In this document: piece after piece, positions 18,020 through 28,744 of the stretch | Position numbering within the stretch: position 1 is the first letter of the stretch | Layout of the letters: every line of letters starts with the position of its first letter | Assembly: GCF_028657195.3 (NCBI RefSeq) | Contig: NZ_JANCPR020000004.1 | Coordinates: 244,840 to 308,839 of the forward strand | Reading direction: 5' to 3' | Source: Streptomyces iconiensis | Lineage (GTDB): Bacteria; Actinomycetota; Actinomycetes; Streptomycetales; Streptomycetaceae | DNA: 64,000 bases | Notes under the pieces: model-generated | The model's input: only the letters and a program-made list of their open reading frames with translations | Database searches by the model: none | Told to the model about the DNA's origin: nothing | Translations under genes and position numbers: made by a program

Positions 18020-18742
18020 ATGAGGAACGAGGGGAATCCGAACGAGGGGAACGTGTACGTGGACAAGTCCAGCGCGAGCGAGCCGGCGGAGACGAGGATC
18101 GGCCCGTCCGTGTGGCTGGTGCCCGCCTTCGCCGCCGTGGGGGCCGCGCTCGGCTGGGGGGCCGAGCTGCTGGCCGGTTGGCTCGTGACCCTGCCGTGGG
18201 CGCCGCTGCAGAAACCGGCCGAGCTGGTGAACTCGGTCCCCGATCCCTGGCGCACCCTGGGCCTGGTCGTCATCGGGCTGGCCGCCGGTGTGGTCGTCGG
18301 GCTCCTGGCGCTGCACGAGGAGCTGTCCCTGCGGCTCACGGACGACCGCCTGACGCTCACGGCCGAGGGCGAGGAGCGCGAGTTCGCCGGCAGCCGGGTC
18401 GCCCTGGCCTTCCAGGACGGCAAACGGCTGGTGCTGCTCGACGCAGAGGGACGCGAACTCGCGCGTGAGCGCTGCGACGTGAGCGCGGCACGCCTCGCCG
18501 AAGCGTTCACCCGGCACGGCTACTCCTGGGCCGAACAGGACCCGCACAAGGACGAGTTCAGGCGCTGGGTCCCGGAGACTCCCGGGCTGCCGGAGGGCGC
18601 GAACGCGCTGCTCAAGGCGCGCGCCCACGCCCTCAAGCAGTCCGGCGGCGCCAAGGACCGCCGTGAGCTGCGGGAGGAACTGGCGAGGATCGGCGTCTAC
18701 GTACGCGACGAGGACAAGCGCCAGTTCGTACGCACCCGCTGA
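18020..18742 (+). CDS. Conserved membrane protein, YqeB-like
   Basis: The 240-residue protein has two clear membrane segments, WLVPAFAAVGAALGWGAELLAGWLV and TLGLVVIGLAAGVVVGLLAL. A cytoplasmic part follows that begins as a small beta-rich domain (LSLRLTDDRLTLTAEGEEREF, then RVALAFQDGKRLVLLDAEGREL) resembling a PH-like fold. The end is helical and charged. The layout matches proteins annotated YqeB-like in Streptomyces; no function is known to me. The convergent neighbour begins only 10 bases after the stop, with a short AGACG/CGTCT inverted repeat between the coding ends. Confidence 0.65.
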   Translation: MRNEGNPNEGNVYVDKSSASEPAETRIGPSVWLVPAFAAVGAALGWGAELLAGWLVTLPWAPLQKPAELVNSVPDPWRTLGLVVIGLAAGVVVGLLALHEELSLRLTDDRLTLTAEGEEREFAGSRVALAFQDGKRLVLLDAEGRELARERCDVSAARLAEAFTRHGYSWAEQDPHKDEFRRWVPETPGLPEGANALLKARAHALKQSGGAKDRRELREELARIGVYVRDEDKRQFVRTR

Positions 18743-18752
18743 CCGTAGACGC

Positions 18753-19820
18753 TCACGTCTGACCCGACAGCTCGGCCGGGGCAGGGGCGAAGTGCCGTTC
18801 GACGTCGGTTGCCGACACCTCCGGCAGCGAGGCCGGTGACCAGCGGGGTGTGCGGTCCTTGTCGATGATCTGTGCTCTGACGCCCTCGGCGAAGTCGGGC
18901 GAGGAGAGCGTGGCGGCCGAGACCCGGAACTCCTGCTCCAGCGTGCTCTCCAGCGAGTCCAGCCGCCGGGCCCTGCGCAGCGACTCCAGGGTGACCTTGA
19001 GCGCCGTCGGCGACCTGGTCTCGATGGTCACCGCCGCCTCCTTGGCCTCGCGGCTGCCGTGGTCCCGCAGCCGCCGCAGGATCTCCTCGACGGAGTCGGC
19101 CGCGTAACAGGCGTCGATCCACCCGCGCTGCCCTTCCAGTTTGCCGCCGGGTGCGGGTTCCGCGTACCGGCGTACGGCCTCCTCGGCTTCCCGCTCCGCC
19201 AGGGAGCCGACGAAGGAGTCCAGCAGGTCCGCCGGTACGAAGTGGTCGGCGAGGCCGCACAGCAGCGCGTCACCCGCGCCGACGGGCGAGGCCGTCAGCG
19301 CGAGGTGGGTGCCCAGTTCGCCGGGCGCGCGGGAGAGCAGCCAGGTGCCGCCCACGTCGGGAACGAAGCCGATGCCCGTCTCCGGCATGGCCACACGGGA
19401 GCGTTCGGTGACGACACGGACGTCGCCGTGCGCCGAGACGCCGACGCCGCCGCCCATGACGACGCCGTCCATGACGGCCACGTACGGCTTGGGGAAGCGG
19501 GCGATGCGCGCGTTGAGCCGGTACTCGTCGCGCCAGAAGGCGGCCGAGGCCGCGCCCCCGCCGCCGGTCACGTCCTCATGGATGCCCCGTATGTCGCCAC
19601 CGGCGCACAGCCCGCGCTCACCCGCGCCGGTGAGGACGACGGTGGCCACCTCGTCGTCCTGCTCCCAGGAGGCCAGAGCGGTGGCGAGGGCGCGCACCAT
19701 GGCGTGGTTGAGGGCGTTGAGCGCGCGGGGCCTGTTCAGACGCAGATGGCCCGCGCGGCCTTCCCTGCGCACGAGTACGGGCTCGTCCGGGCCCGCCGGT
19801 GCGGGGGAGTGGCCGGTCAT
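18753..19820 (-). CDS. Enoyl-CoA hydratase/isomerase family, 3-hydroxyisobutyryl-CoA hydrolase type
   Basis: This 355-residue crotonase-fold protein has GAGERGLCAGGDIRGIHED as the oxyanion-hole region and MDGVVMGGGVGVSAHGDVRVVTERSRVAMPETGIGFVPDVGGTWLLSR, including the Glu of PETGIGF. The length and C-terminal helical part (IDKDRTPRWSPASLPEVS) are those of 3-hydroxyisobutyryl-CoA hydrolases in valine degradation rather than short enoyl-CoA hydratases. The ATG at 19820 gives the expected N-terminus VLVRREGRAGHLRLNRPRALNAL. A longer open frame upstream is not supported. Confidence 0.88.
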   Translation of the reverse strand: MTGHSPAPAGPDEPVLVRREGRAGHLRLNRPRALNALNHAMVRALATALASWEQDDEVATVVLTGAGERGLCAGGDIRGIHEDVTGGGGAASAAFWRDEYRLNARIARFPKPYVAVMDGVVMGGGVGVSAHGDVRVVTERSRVAMPETGIGFVPDVGGTWLLSRAPGELGTHLALTASPVGAGDALLCGLADHFVPADLLDSFVGSLAEREAEEAVRRYAEPAPGGKLEGQRGWIDACYAADSVEEILRRLRDHGSREAKEAAVTIETRSPTALKVTLESLRRARRLDSLESTLEQEFRVSAATLSSPDFAEGVRAQIIDKDRTPRWSPASLPEVSATDVERHFAPAPAELSGQT

Positions 19821-20103
19821 CGGGCGGCCCCGTGCGGGGCGGGGGTGGTGAGGTGAGACATGCCCGCAGGCTAGGCGAACGGCGTCAGCGGGCCGAAGGA
19901 GCCCTGCTGTGATCTTGCACTCTTCACCCCCGGCGGACCGACGCACCCGCCCGGGTGGACCGAGGCACCCGCTCTCATGGGCTGACGCACCCCCCGGCGG
20001 GCTGCCGCGTCCGGAGGAAAGGCCGGTGTGTTCCCCGTGAAAGGGAATTCTCCACGCGGCGCTGGTTCCTTGACTGGGGGATAGGGGCCGGTCACGGTGC
20101 AGC

Positions 20104-20781
20104 ATGCCAAGAACCAGATCCACGCGCCGCTCTGCCGTCGCGTTCTTCATCGCCTGGCCCTTTCTTCTCATCCCTGCCGCAGGAGCCGTCACGGGGAATT
20201 CCGGCGGCGTCGGGCACGCGCCGGGAGACGCCGAAGGACTCAAGGCGTTCCAGGCGGAACACGGGCTGCGCGCCACCGGTTCGGTGGACCCTGCCACGGC
20301 GAACGCCCTGCGTACGGCGTCCGACGCCGAACTGCGCCGGGTGTTCGCCGGCGCCGCCGACCTCGGCCGCGAACAGCTCGCGAACGCGCGTACCGTCATC
20401 GGCGTCGGAAAGGGAGCCGGCATTCCGCAGCGGGGTCAGGTCATCGCCTTGATGGCGGCCATGCAGGAATCCAAGTTCGTCAACTACACCGAGCCGGTCA
20501 ACGGCGATTCGCTGGGCATTTTCCAGCAGCGCCCCAGCGCCGGCTGGGGTACCCGGGAACAGATCACCGACGTGGCCACGTCGGCGAAATCCTTTTACGG
20601 CGTCGAGCCGTCCGTGCGCAATCCGGGCCTGCTCGCGGTCGCCAACTGGCAGACGATGCCGCTGGGCGACGCGTGCCAGGCCGTGCAGCGTTCGGCGCAC
20701 CCCGACAGGTACGCGCAGTGGGAGCGGTTCGCACGGGAGCTGCTTGCGCGGGAGGGGCCGTCGGCCGGGCCGATCCGCTGA
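20104..20781 (+). CDS. Secreted peptidoglycan-binding protein with lysozyme-like region
   Basis: The 225-residue protein starts with a signal peptide (RRSAVAFFIAWPFLLIPAAGAVTG). It is followed by one peptidoglycan-binding type 1 repeat (LKAFQAEHGLRATGSVDPATANALR). The C-terminal half contains MAAMQESKF and DSLGIFQQRPSAGWGT, which resembles the lysozyme/transglycosylase-like domain of Streptomyces secreted proteins. The Glu of AMQES is a candidate catalytic acid. It probably acts on or binds the cell wall; some databases label relatives as heavy metal transporters, which is not supported by the sequence. Confidence 0.75.
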   Translation: MPRTRSTRRSAVAFFIAWPFLLIPAAGAVTGNSGGVGHAPGDAEGLKAFQAEHGLRATGSVDPATANALRTASDAELRRVFAGAADLGREQLANARTVIGVGKGAGIPQRGQVIALMAAMQESKFVNYTEPVNGDSLGIFQQRPSAGWGTREQITDVATSAKSFYGVEPSVRNPGLLAVANWQTMPLGDACQAVQRSAHPDRYAQWERFARELLAREGPSAGPIR

Positions 20782-21085
20782 GGGCCCCTTCGCCGCCGGC
20801 CGGGGCGTTGTGACCTGGGGCACGAGGGGGGAGCCTTTGCTGCGCCCCAGGTCATGAGCCAGCCGTCGGCACAGTCGCATGGACGGCGGCCGGCCGCTCT
20901 CCGGGAACGCGTGGTCGGACCGTGCGGCTTCCCGAAGCCCACTCCACTATCCACCAGTCAATGGATATATGCAGTAGGCGAGTTGGGTGATTTTCTCCGC
21001 GCGTGCGTGCCCGGAACGCACCCTCTGGACCCGGTTGACGCGCGGCCCCCGGGACCCTGGTGCGGCCCTCACCATTCCCTTGTGG

Positions 21086-21099
21086 TGGAACACGTTCTA
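21086..21099. promoter_or_regulatory. KstR-type operator upstream of acyl-CoA dehydrogenase
   Basis: TGGAACACGTTCTA matches the TetR-type KstR consensus TNNAACNNGTTNNA exactly and lies 36 bases before the GTG start at 21136. The rest of the 354-base gap from 20782 contains a TTGACG hexamer near 21037 but no gene. KstR-type repressors control sterol and fatty-acid catabolic genes, which fits the downstream dehydrogenase. Confidence 0.55.
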
Positions 21100-21135
21100 C
21101 TGTGTGCGCCGCCACCGAGAGCCGTGGAGGGACCC

Positions 21136-22326
21136 GTGTACCTCGCATACACCACCGAACAGGAGCAGCTGCGCGCGGAGTTGAGGTCGTACTTCGCCGA
21201 ACTCGTCCCCCCGGACGCGCACGCGCGCTACGCCGAACCGCAGGCGCAGAAGCGGTTCTACCGCGAGACCATCCGCCGCCTCGGCGGCGACGGCTGGCTG
21301 GGTGTGGGCTGGCCCAAGGAGTACGGCGGGCGCGGCATGTCGGCCGTAGAACAGTTCGTCTTCTTCGACGAGGCGGCCCAGGCGGGTGTACCACTGCCGT
21401 TGATGGCGCTCAACACCGTCGGCCCGACGATCATGCGGTTCGGCACCGACGAGCAGAAGGAGTACTTCCTTCCGCGCATCCTCGCCGGTGAGCTGGACTT
21501 CGCCATCGGGTACAGCGAACCCGACGCGGGCACCGATCTCGCCGCGCTGCGCACCCGCGCGGTCCGCGAGGGCGACACCGAGACCGGGCACTACGTCGTC
21601 AACGGGCAGAAGATCTGGACCACCAACGGCGACACGGCCGACTGGGTCTGGCTCGCCGTGCGCACCGACCCCGAGGCCAAGCCGCACAAGGGCATCACGC
21701 TGCTCCTGGTCCCCACCGACGACCCGGGCTACTCGTGCACGGTCATCAACACCCTCGCCTCGCACGACACCACGGCCAGCTACTACGAGAACGTCCGCGT
21801 CCCCGCGAGCCGCCGCATCGGTGCGGAGAACAGCGGCTGGCGCCTGATCACCACCCAGCTCAACCACGAGCGCGTCACCCTCGCGGCGCACGGCACCATG
21901 GCCCTGCGCGCGCTGAACGACGTACGCAGGTGGGCGGCCGAGGCCAAGCTCTCCGACGGCCGCCGCGTTCTCGACCTCGGATGGGTGCGTACGCGGCTTG
22001 CCCGCACCCATACGCGTCTGGACGCGATGAAGTTGCTCAACTGGCAGATGGTCGACGCACTCGACAAGGGCACCCTCACCCCGCACGACGCCTCCGCCGT
22101 CAAGGTCTACGGCAGCGAGGCACGCCGCGACGCGTACGCCTGGCTGATGGAGATCGTCGGCGCCGCGGGACCGCTCAAGGAGGGCTCGGCCGGCGCCGTG
22201 CTCCACGGCGAACTGGAGCGGGGTTACCGCAGCGCCGTCATCTTCACCTTCGGCGGGGGCAACAACGAGATCCAGCGCGAGATCATCTCCTGGATCGGCC
22301 TGGGCATGCCCCGCGTACGCCGCTGA
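21136..22326 (+). CDS. Acyl-CoA dehydrogenase (FadE-like)
   Basis: This 396-residue flavoprotein has acyl-CoA dehydrogenase signatures: GWLGVGWPKEYGGRGMS, FAIGYSEPDAGTDLAALRTRAV, VVNGQKIWTTNGDTADWVWLAVRT and the C-terminal IFTFGGGNNEIQREIISWIGLGMPR. It catalyses alpha,beta-desaturation of an acyl-CoA using FAD. The GTG at 21136 follows GGAGG; the open frame extends much further upstream, but only through intergenic sequence that includes the putative operator. No partner beta-oxidation genes are adjacent. The substrate could be a sterol side chain or a branched acyl-CoA. Confidence 0.9.
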   Translation: MYLAYTTEQEQLRAELRSYFAELVPPDAHARYAEPQAQKRFYRETIRRLGGDGWLGVGWPKEYGGRGMSAVEQFVFFDEAAQAGVPLPLMALNTVGPTIMRFGTDEQKEYFLPRILAGELDFAIGYSEPDAGTDLAALRTRAVREGDTETGHYVVNGQKIWTTNGDTADWVWLAVRTDPEAKPHKGITLLLVPTDDPGYSCTVINTLASHDTTASYYENVRVPASRRIGAENSGWRLITTQLNHERVTLAAHGTMALRALNDVRRWAAEAKLSDGRRVLDLGWVRTRLARTHTRLDAMKLLNWQMVDALDKGTLTPHDASAVKVYGSEARRDAYAWLMEIVGAAGPLKEGSAGAVLHGELERGYRSAVIFTFGGGNNEIQREIISWIGLGMPRVRR

Positions 22327-23178
22327 GGCGGTATGACCGGACCGGCGAAGAGCGATCTGGTGGAGAACAGGCCAAGTACGCAGTTCATTTGCCCGCCATC
22401 AGCCTGCAACCGCCGTCGGCATTACGCGCGTTGGCGCTGCTGAGCCGCGTACGGCGGGACGATCACCGCGGCCCCTCCGGCGACGCCGGCCCGGCGTCGC
22501 GGCATGTGTCGGGAGCGTGCCGCGGTTCGTTCCTGCCCCCTGGACAAGACGCCGCTTCGCCACGATGCTCGCGCCGGGTGCGTCAACAGGGTCCGGGCGG
22601 GGCTCGGTTGGCCGTGCGGTGGCGCCTCGGGTTTCCGGTGCCGGCGGCCAGGAGGGCTTCCTTCGCCACAGGTCACACGGCGTGTCGCCGCGGTGAACGC
22701 AGCGTGGACGGTGGCCGGTTGGTGGTTCAAGTTTGAAAGCTTGACCACAAATTGCACACGCCCTCTCTTCATATCGTCGCCGATGGTCTAGATTACCCAT
22801 GCTTCGGAAGTTCGGACACGGGGCGACAAATAACGATCTATTGCTCCGGCGTTATGGGCGTACAACAGTCGCGTGCCCGGCGCCGGATGTGGGGTTGATC
22901 AATTCCGGGCCCGCGAGGGGGCCTTGGGTGCGGGGGAGCACCCGAGGTTCGACGGGTTCCCGCGCATCTTGAGCAGCTGGTATGGCATGCGAGTCCGCTG
23001 CCGCCAGGGTGGGTTGCTTGAGCTGCGCTGAAACAACCGGGTGTCATGAACAACCGGGTGTCATGCGTGGGAGGCGGGGGTCTCCCAAGGGGAGGAACAG
23101 CGCGGCGCGAGGGGCGGGGGCCGCTCGCGGAACAGTGTGAGGCGAGCACGTCGAGCCACTGGCGACCTGGGGGGTCCC
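22327..23178. other. 852-bp leader region before the exopolysaccharide operon
   Basis: No convincing gene was found. The stretch 22700-22860 is markedly AT-richer than its surroundings and contains TTGACC at 22741-22746 and TAGATT at 22789-22794, which may mark promoters of the large downstream operon, although their spacing does not form one clean promoter. A 17-bp tandem repeat lies at 23032-23065. Just after it, 23070-23098 holds a GGGGGTCTCCC/GGGGAGG stretch like the short palindromic repeats seen inside two operon genes. A long untranslated leader is plausible. Confidence 0.5.
23032..23065 (+). repeat. Perfect 17-bp tandem duplication in operon leader
   Basis: AACAACCGGGTGTCATG occurs twice back to back, at 23032-23048 and 23049-23065, about 115 bases before the first exopolysaccharide gene. 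It could be a duplicated binding site or a replication-slippage product. Confidence 0.9.
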
Positions 23179-24657
23179 GTGCAACAGGGGGAATTAGTCA
23201 GCCCGTTTCCATCGGCGCGGGGGCGTTTGGCGAACGGGACGATCAGCAGACCCGAGATCGATTGGGAGCAGCGGTACCGCCGTGCCGTGATCATCAGCGA
23301 TACCTTGGCAACCGCCTTTGTGGTGGCGTCGATCGGCATTTTCTTCGGAGCCCGGGACGCGGCCAACTGGCACGAGAAGTGGGGAATTCTCGCCTGCGGC
23401 ACCGAACTGCTGGTGCTGGGAGCGCTGGCGGTGAGCCGGGCGTGGGTTCCGGCGGTGCTCGGCCAGGGCGCCGAGGAATTCCGCCGGCTCGGACGCGCGG
23501 TGTTCACGGCGGCCGTCGTACTCGCGCTCGGCGGGGTCGCCCTCACCTCGCGCAACATCAAGCTCTGGATCTTCGTCGCGATCCCCGCGATCGCGCTCGT
23601 CACCATGACGGCGCGCTATCTGCTGCGCCTCTGGCTGCACAAACAGCGGAAGGAAGGAAGGTGTCTGCGACCGGTGCTCGCCGCCGGGAGCCTGGACACC
23701 GTGCGCGACCTGATCAGCCGGGCCCGCAAGTTCCCGCACCTGGGCTGGCGGGTGGAGGCGGTCTGCACGACGGACGGCCTCGGGCCCGACGGTGACCAGC
23801 TGGACGGAGTGCCGGTGGTCGGCCAACTGGCGGACGTCGCCAACCACGTCAGACGCGACGGCTACCGTGTCGTCGCGGTCACACCTGACCCGCACTGGTC
23901 ACCGGACCGGTTGCAGCGGCTGGCCTGGAACCTCGAAGGCAGCGACGCCGAGATGGTCGTGGCTCCCGTGCTGATGGAGGTGGCAGGACCGCGGCTGCAC
24001 GTCGACGCGGTGCTCGGGATCCCGCTGCTGCGGGTCAGCATGCCGACCTTCTCCGGGGGCCGCCGGGCCGTCAAAGAGGTCGTCGACCGGTTGGGTGCGG
24101 CGATCCTGCTGCTGCTGTTCGCCGCGCTGATGGTGTGCGTCGGGCTGCTCGTGCTGATGGACAGCAGGGGCGGGGTGTTCTACCGCCAGCGCAGGGTCGG
24201 CAAGGACGGCCGTGAGTTCACCATTTTCAAGTTCCGCACCATGGTCGCCGGGGCCGACGGGGCACGTGCCGGGCTGGCCGACCGCAACGAGGGCGCCGGG
24301 CTGCTGTTCAAGCTCCACCGGGACCCGCGCGTGACCCGGGTGGGCGCGGTGCTGCGCCGGTACTCGGTCGACGAGCTGCCGCAGCTTCTCAACGTGCTCA
24401 CCGGCTCGATGTCGCTCGTCGGACCGCGGCCCCCGCTGCCGGAGGAGTCCGCCGCCTACGGTCCGGACATCCGGCGGCGGCTGCTGGTCAAGCCGGGACT
24501 CACCGGCCTGTGGCAGATCAGCGGACGCAGCGACCTGTCGTGGGAGGAGGCGGTGCGCCTTGACCTGCGGTACGTGGAGGACTGGTCGCTCGCCCTGGAC
24601 TCGGTGATCTTGTGGAAGACGCTGCGCGCTGTGCTCCAGGGGCAGGGGGCCTACTGA
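23179..24657 (+). CDS. Polyprenyl-phosphate sugar-1-phosphate transferase (initiating enzyme, WcaJ/WbaP-like)
   Basis: This 492-residue protein has a predicted membrane region in the N-terminal half and a CoA-binding-like central domain. The C-terminal bacterial sugar transferase domain includes a helix near LGAAILLLLFAALMVCVGLLVLM, YRQRRVGKDGREFTIFKFRTM, RVGAVLRRYSVDELPQLLNVLTGSMSLVGPRPPLPEES and KPGLTGLWQISGRSDLSWEEAVRLDLRYVEDWS. These enzymes move a sugar-1-phosphate from a nucleotide sugar to undecaprenyl phosphate and start repeat-unit assembly. With the GTG start at 23179, codon 6 is TTA (23194-23196). It is the first gene of the + strand exopolysaccharide operon. Confidence 0.93.
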   Translation: MQQGELVSPFPSARGRLANGTISRPEIDWEQRYRRAVIISDTLATAFVVASIGIFFGARDAANWHEKWGILACGTELLVLGALAVSRAWVPAVLGQGAEEFRRLGRAVFTAAVVLALGGVALTSRNIKLWIFVAIPAIALVTMTARYLLRLWLHKQRKEGRCLRPVLAAGSLDTVRDLISRARKFPHLGWRVEAVCTTDGLGPDGDQLDGVPVVGQLADVANHVRRDGYRVVAVTPDPHWSPDRLQRLAWNLEGSDAEMVVAPVLMEVAGPRLHVDAVLGIPLLRVSMPTFSGGRRAVKEVVDRLGAAILLLLFAALMVCVGLLVLMDSRGGVFYRQRRVGKDGREFTIFKFRTMVAGADGARAGLADRNEGAGLLFKLHRDPRVTRVGAVLRRYSVDELPQLLNVLTGSMSLVGPRPPLPEESAAYGPDIRRRLLVKPGLTGLWQISGRSDLSWEEAVRLDLRYVEDWSLALDSVILWKTLRAVLQGQGAY

Positions 24658-24739
24658 TGTGCGGGGAGCTGCGCCTCAACTGTCCGGTCGGCGCACGGAC
24701 CGCAGGCCCGAAGGGTCTGCCTAGGGGGAGGAACCGGTC

Positions 24740-26069
<1,330 letters not shown>

Positions 26070-26080
<11 letters not shown>

Positions 26081-27350
26081 CACATCGTTCGACGACACAG
26101 CCGGCGGCGACCGGCACGGGCGGCGCGCACTGGTCCTGGTGGAGAACCTGTCGGTGCCGTTCGACCGGCGCGTGTGGCAGGAGTGCACGACGCTGCGCGA
26201 CGCGGGCTGGACGGTGCACGTCATCTGCCCCCGTGGCAGCAAGCGGGACACCGAACCTGAGGCGGAGATCGACGGGGTGCGGATACACCGCTACCCGTTG
26301 CGCGCTGCCACCGGAGGACCCGCCGGCTACCTGCGGGAGTACGGCTCCGCGCTGTGGCACACGGCCCGGCTGGCCCGCAAGGTGGGCCCGGTCGACGTCG
26401 TCCACGCCTGCAACCCGCCAGACCTGCTGTTCCTGCCGGCACTGTGGCTCAAGCGGCGCGGCGCGCGGTTCGTCTTCGACCAGCACGACCTGGTGCCCGA
26501 GTTGTACCTCTCCCGGTTCGACCGCGGCGAAGACCTGCTCTACCGCGCCGTGTGCGCGCTGGAAAGGCTGACCTACCGGGCGGCGGACATCGTGCTCGCC
26601 ACGAACGAGAGCTACCGGGACGTCGCGGTACGCCGTGGCGGCCGGCGCCCCGCCGACGTCTTCGTGGTGCGCAGCGCGCCAGCGGTCGACCGGTTCCAAC
26701 CCGTGGCGCCCGAGCCGGAGTTGAAGCGCGGCAAGCCCCATCTGCTGTGCTACCTCGGCGTCATGGGGCCCCAGGACGGCGTCGACTACGCCTTGCGTGC
26801 CCTCGCGAAGATGCGCGACGAGCTGGGAAGGACCGACTGGCACGCGGTGTTCGTCGGCGCGGGCGACGCCTTCGACGCGATGGTGGAGCTGTCCAGGCGG
26901 CTCGGGCTCTCCGAACAGGTGCAGTTCACCGGGCGCATCCCGGACGCCGACCTGGTGCGCTACCTGTCCACGGCTGACGTGTGCCTTTCGCCCGACCCGC
27001 ACAACCCGCTCAACGACGTGTCGACCATGAACAAGGTCCTGGAGTACATGGCGATGGGCCGGCCGATCGTCTCGTTCGACCTCAGAGAGGCACGCGTCTC
27101 GGCCGGTGAAGCCGCCGTCTACGCGCCCGCCAACGACGAGGCCGAATTCGCCAAGCTCATCACGCTGTTGCTGGACGATCCGGAGAAGCGGGCCCGGATG
27201 GGCGAGATCGGCCAGGAGCGGATCAGTGGGCAGCTCTCCTGGCGGAACTCCCAGCGCGCGCTGCTCGCCGCCTACGCCGCTGCCTGCCGTGACCACACCC
27301 CGGTGCCCGCGGGCGACCACGACCGAACAGGGAAGAGGCGGCACCGTTGA
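26070..27350 (+). CDS. Glycosyltransferase, family 4
   Basis: This protein of about 426 residues has two Rossmann-like halves of the GT-B fold. It starts with ALVLVENLSVPFDRRVWQECTTLRDAGW, has HACNPPDLLFLPALWLKRRGARFVFDQHDLVPELY in the acceptor half, and LSTADVCLSPDPHNPLNDVSTMNKVLEYMAMGRPIVSFDLREAR in the donor half, where GT4 enzymes bind the sugar nucleotide. The start is uncertain; TTG at 26070 overlaps the previous gene by 11 bases and is the last plausible start before the conserved region. It probably adds the second or a later sugar of the repeat unit on the inner membrane face. Confidence 0.85.
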
Positions 27351-28744
27351 GCGATGACACCATACGGCTGGTCACGATCGGGCGGATCCTCCGTCGGCGC
27401 TGGCGGCTTCTCGTCGTCCTGACCGTGGTGGGCGCGCTGGCCGGCTACGGCACCTCGGTGCTGTTCCCGCCGCGGTACACGGCGTCCGCTTCGGTACTGC
27501 TGCCGGGGCAGTGGGAGGAGCGCGAGCTGCTGACCCAGGCGGAGATCGCGACCAGTTCCGCGGTGGTCGACCGGGCTGCCGACACGCTCCGCTGGAGCGG
27601 CGTCAGCGGCGCCGACCTGCGGGACCGGGTGAGCGCCAAGGCAGCCGACGGGAACATCGTCAAGATCTCGGGTACGGCCGAGACCCCGAAGCGCGCGCAG
27701 CAGCTCTCCGACCGGGTGGCCCAGCAATTCGTCACGTTCGCCGCCCGGATCGCGGACGACAGCACCGACTCCGAGACCGACGGGGGGCCCGAGGTGCTGC
27801 GGCAGCAGGTGGAGGAGGCCAACCGCCGCATCACCGACCTGGCCAACGCCGCCGATCCAGGGCAGACCGTGGAGAGCGTGCAGGTCCGCACCTTGCTGGA
27901 GAAGCTGCGTACCTCGCTGGAGGAGGCCATGAAGAAGCTGGACGAGGCCGACCCGGCGAGCAACAAGGCCGGCATGGTCGTCATGGGCCCCGCGGCCCGG
28001 CCGACCGGGGAGGCGCCGCCCACGCGGGTCCAACTCGTCGCCGCCGGGGCGCTGTTGTTCTTCCTGCTCACGGTCGTCGGACATCTCGCTGCCGCGCGGG
28101 CGAACCGCCGGCTGCGCACCGAACCTGAGATCGCGGCGGCGCTGGGCTCCGCGGTGCTGGGCACCGTCGATGTGCCCGCCGAACGGCATGCGCCCAGGCC
28201 CCACGGCCGCGGGCCCCGGGCCCGGACCCGCCGGCTGCTGGGCATCGACACCCGGTGGGACGTACCGGCACCGCAGTCCTCGGGCGACGAGGCCAGCAGA
28301 CGCACCCGCTACCGGCGGGTGTACGCGCGCCTGCGGGACCAACTCCCGGCCTCCCGGCGGCTGCTGGTCGTCGTACCGGAGGGCGACGAAACCGCACGCC
28401 GGGCCGCGGGGCAGCTCGCCGCCGAGGCGGGGAGCGATCCTTCCCCCAGCTCTTCGAACGGGGGCCACCCCCTGCTGCGGGTGGTCGAAGTCCCCGTGTC
28501 CCCGCCGATGGTGCCCGACCGCGACACCGAGTCCGGTGCCCTGGTCGTGCTCAGCGCGGGCAGCTGGACAGCGGGTGAGCTGGCCGGTATCGCCGAGGCG
28601 TGTGCGGACGGCGGGCACGAGGTCGTCGGCGCCGTGGTCGCCGGCATGGTCAGGGCCCGTCCGACGCCGTCTGCCGGACCTTCTGCGGACGACGCCGCTC
28701 CGGCGCTCGCGGGCCGCGGCCAGGCGACGGGAGGTTCGGTATGA
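27347..28744 (+). CDS. Wzz-like polysaccharide co-polymerase with degenerate kinase-like tail
   Basis: The 465-residue protein has an N-terminal Wzz domain with a first membrane helix (WRLLVVLTVVGALAGYGTSVLF), a long extracytoplasmic coiled region and a second helix near residues 228-245 (QLVAAGALLFFLLTVVGHL). After it comes a cytoplasmic part with RLLVVVPEGDETARRAAGQLA and GALVVLSAGSWTAGELAGIAEACADGGHEVVGAVVAGM. This resembles a bacterial tyrosine kinase fold without a Walker A lysine. A 42-bp insert-like repeat lies inside the tail (28436-28477). The TTG start at 27347 overlaps the previous stop as TTGA. It probably sets chain length. Confidence 0.8.
   Translation: MSDDTIRLVTIGRILRRRWRLLVVLTVVGALAGYGTSVLFPPRYTASASVLLPGQWEERELLTQAEIATSSAVVDRAADTLRWSGVSGADLRDRVSAKAADGNIVKISGTAETPKRAQQLSDRVAQQFVTFAARIADDSTDSETDGGPEVLRQQVEEANRRITDLANAADPGQTVESVQVRTLLEKLRTSLEEAMKKLDEADPASNKAGMVVMGPAARPTGEAPPTRVQLVAAGALLFFLLTVVGHLAAARANRRLRTEPEIAAALGSAVLGTVDVPAERHAPRPHGRGPRARTRRLLGIDTRWDVPAPQSSGDEASRRTRYRRVYARLRDQLPASRRLLVVVPEGDETARRAAGQLAAEAGSDPSPSSSNGGHPLLRVVEVPVSPPMVPDRDTESGALVVLSAGSWTAGELAGIAEACADGGHEVVGAVVAGMVRARPTPSAGPSADDAAPALAGRGQATGGSV
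28436..28477 (+). repeat. Short palindromic repeat within the coding sequence (copy 1)
   Basis: The 42-bp stretch resembles 36441-36482 in sequence and reads in the same frame, giving DPSPSSSNGGHPLL here and GPSPGSSSGDNPTL there. Its core is GCTCTTCGAAC inside C- and G-runs, like short palindromic repeats scattered in Streptomyces genomes (from memory). Confidence 0.6.

Noticed and set aside
20104..20781. Heavy metal transporter label for the secreted protein
   Set aside because: The product has one signal peptide, a peptidoglycan-binding repeat and a lysozyme-like part, with no membrane helices beyond the signal.
22838..23149. Possible small protein in the exopolysaccharide leader, - strand
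   Set aside because: Cys/Pro/Arg-rich sequence without codon bias or ribosome site; treated as non-coding.
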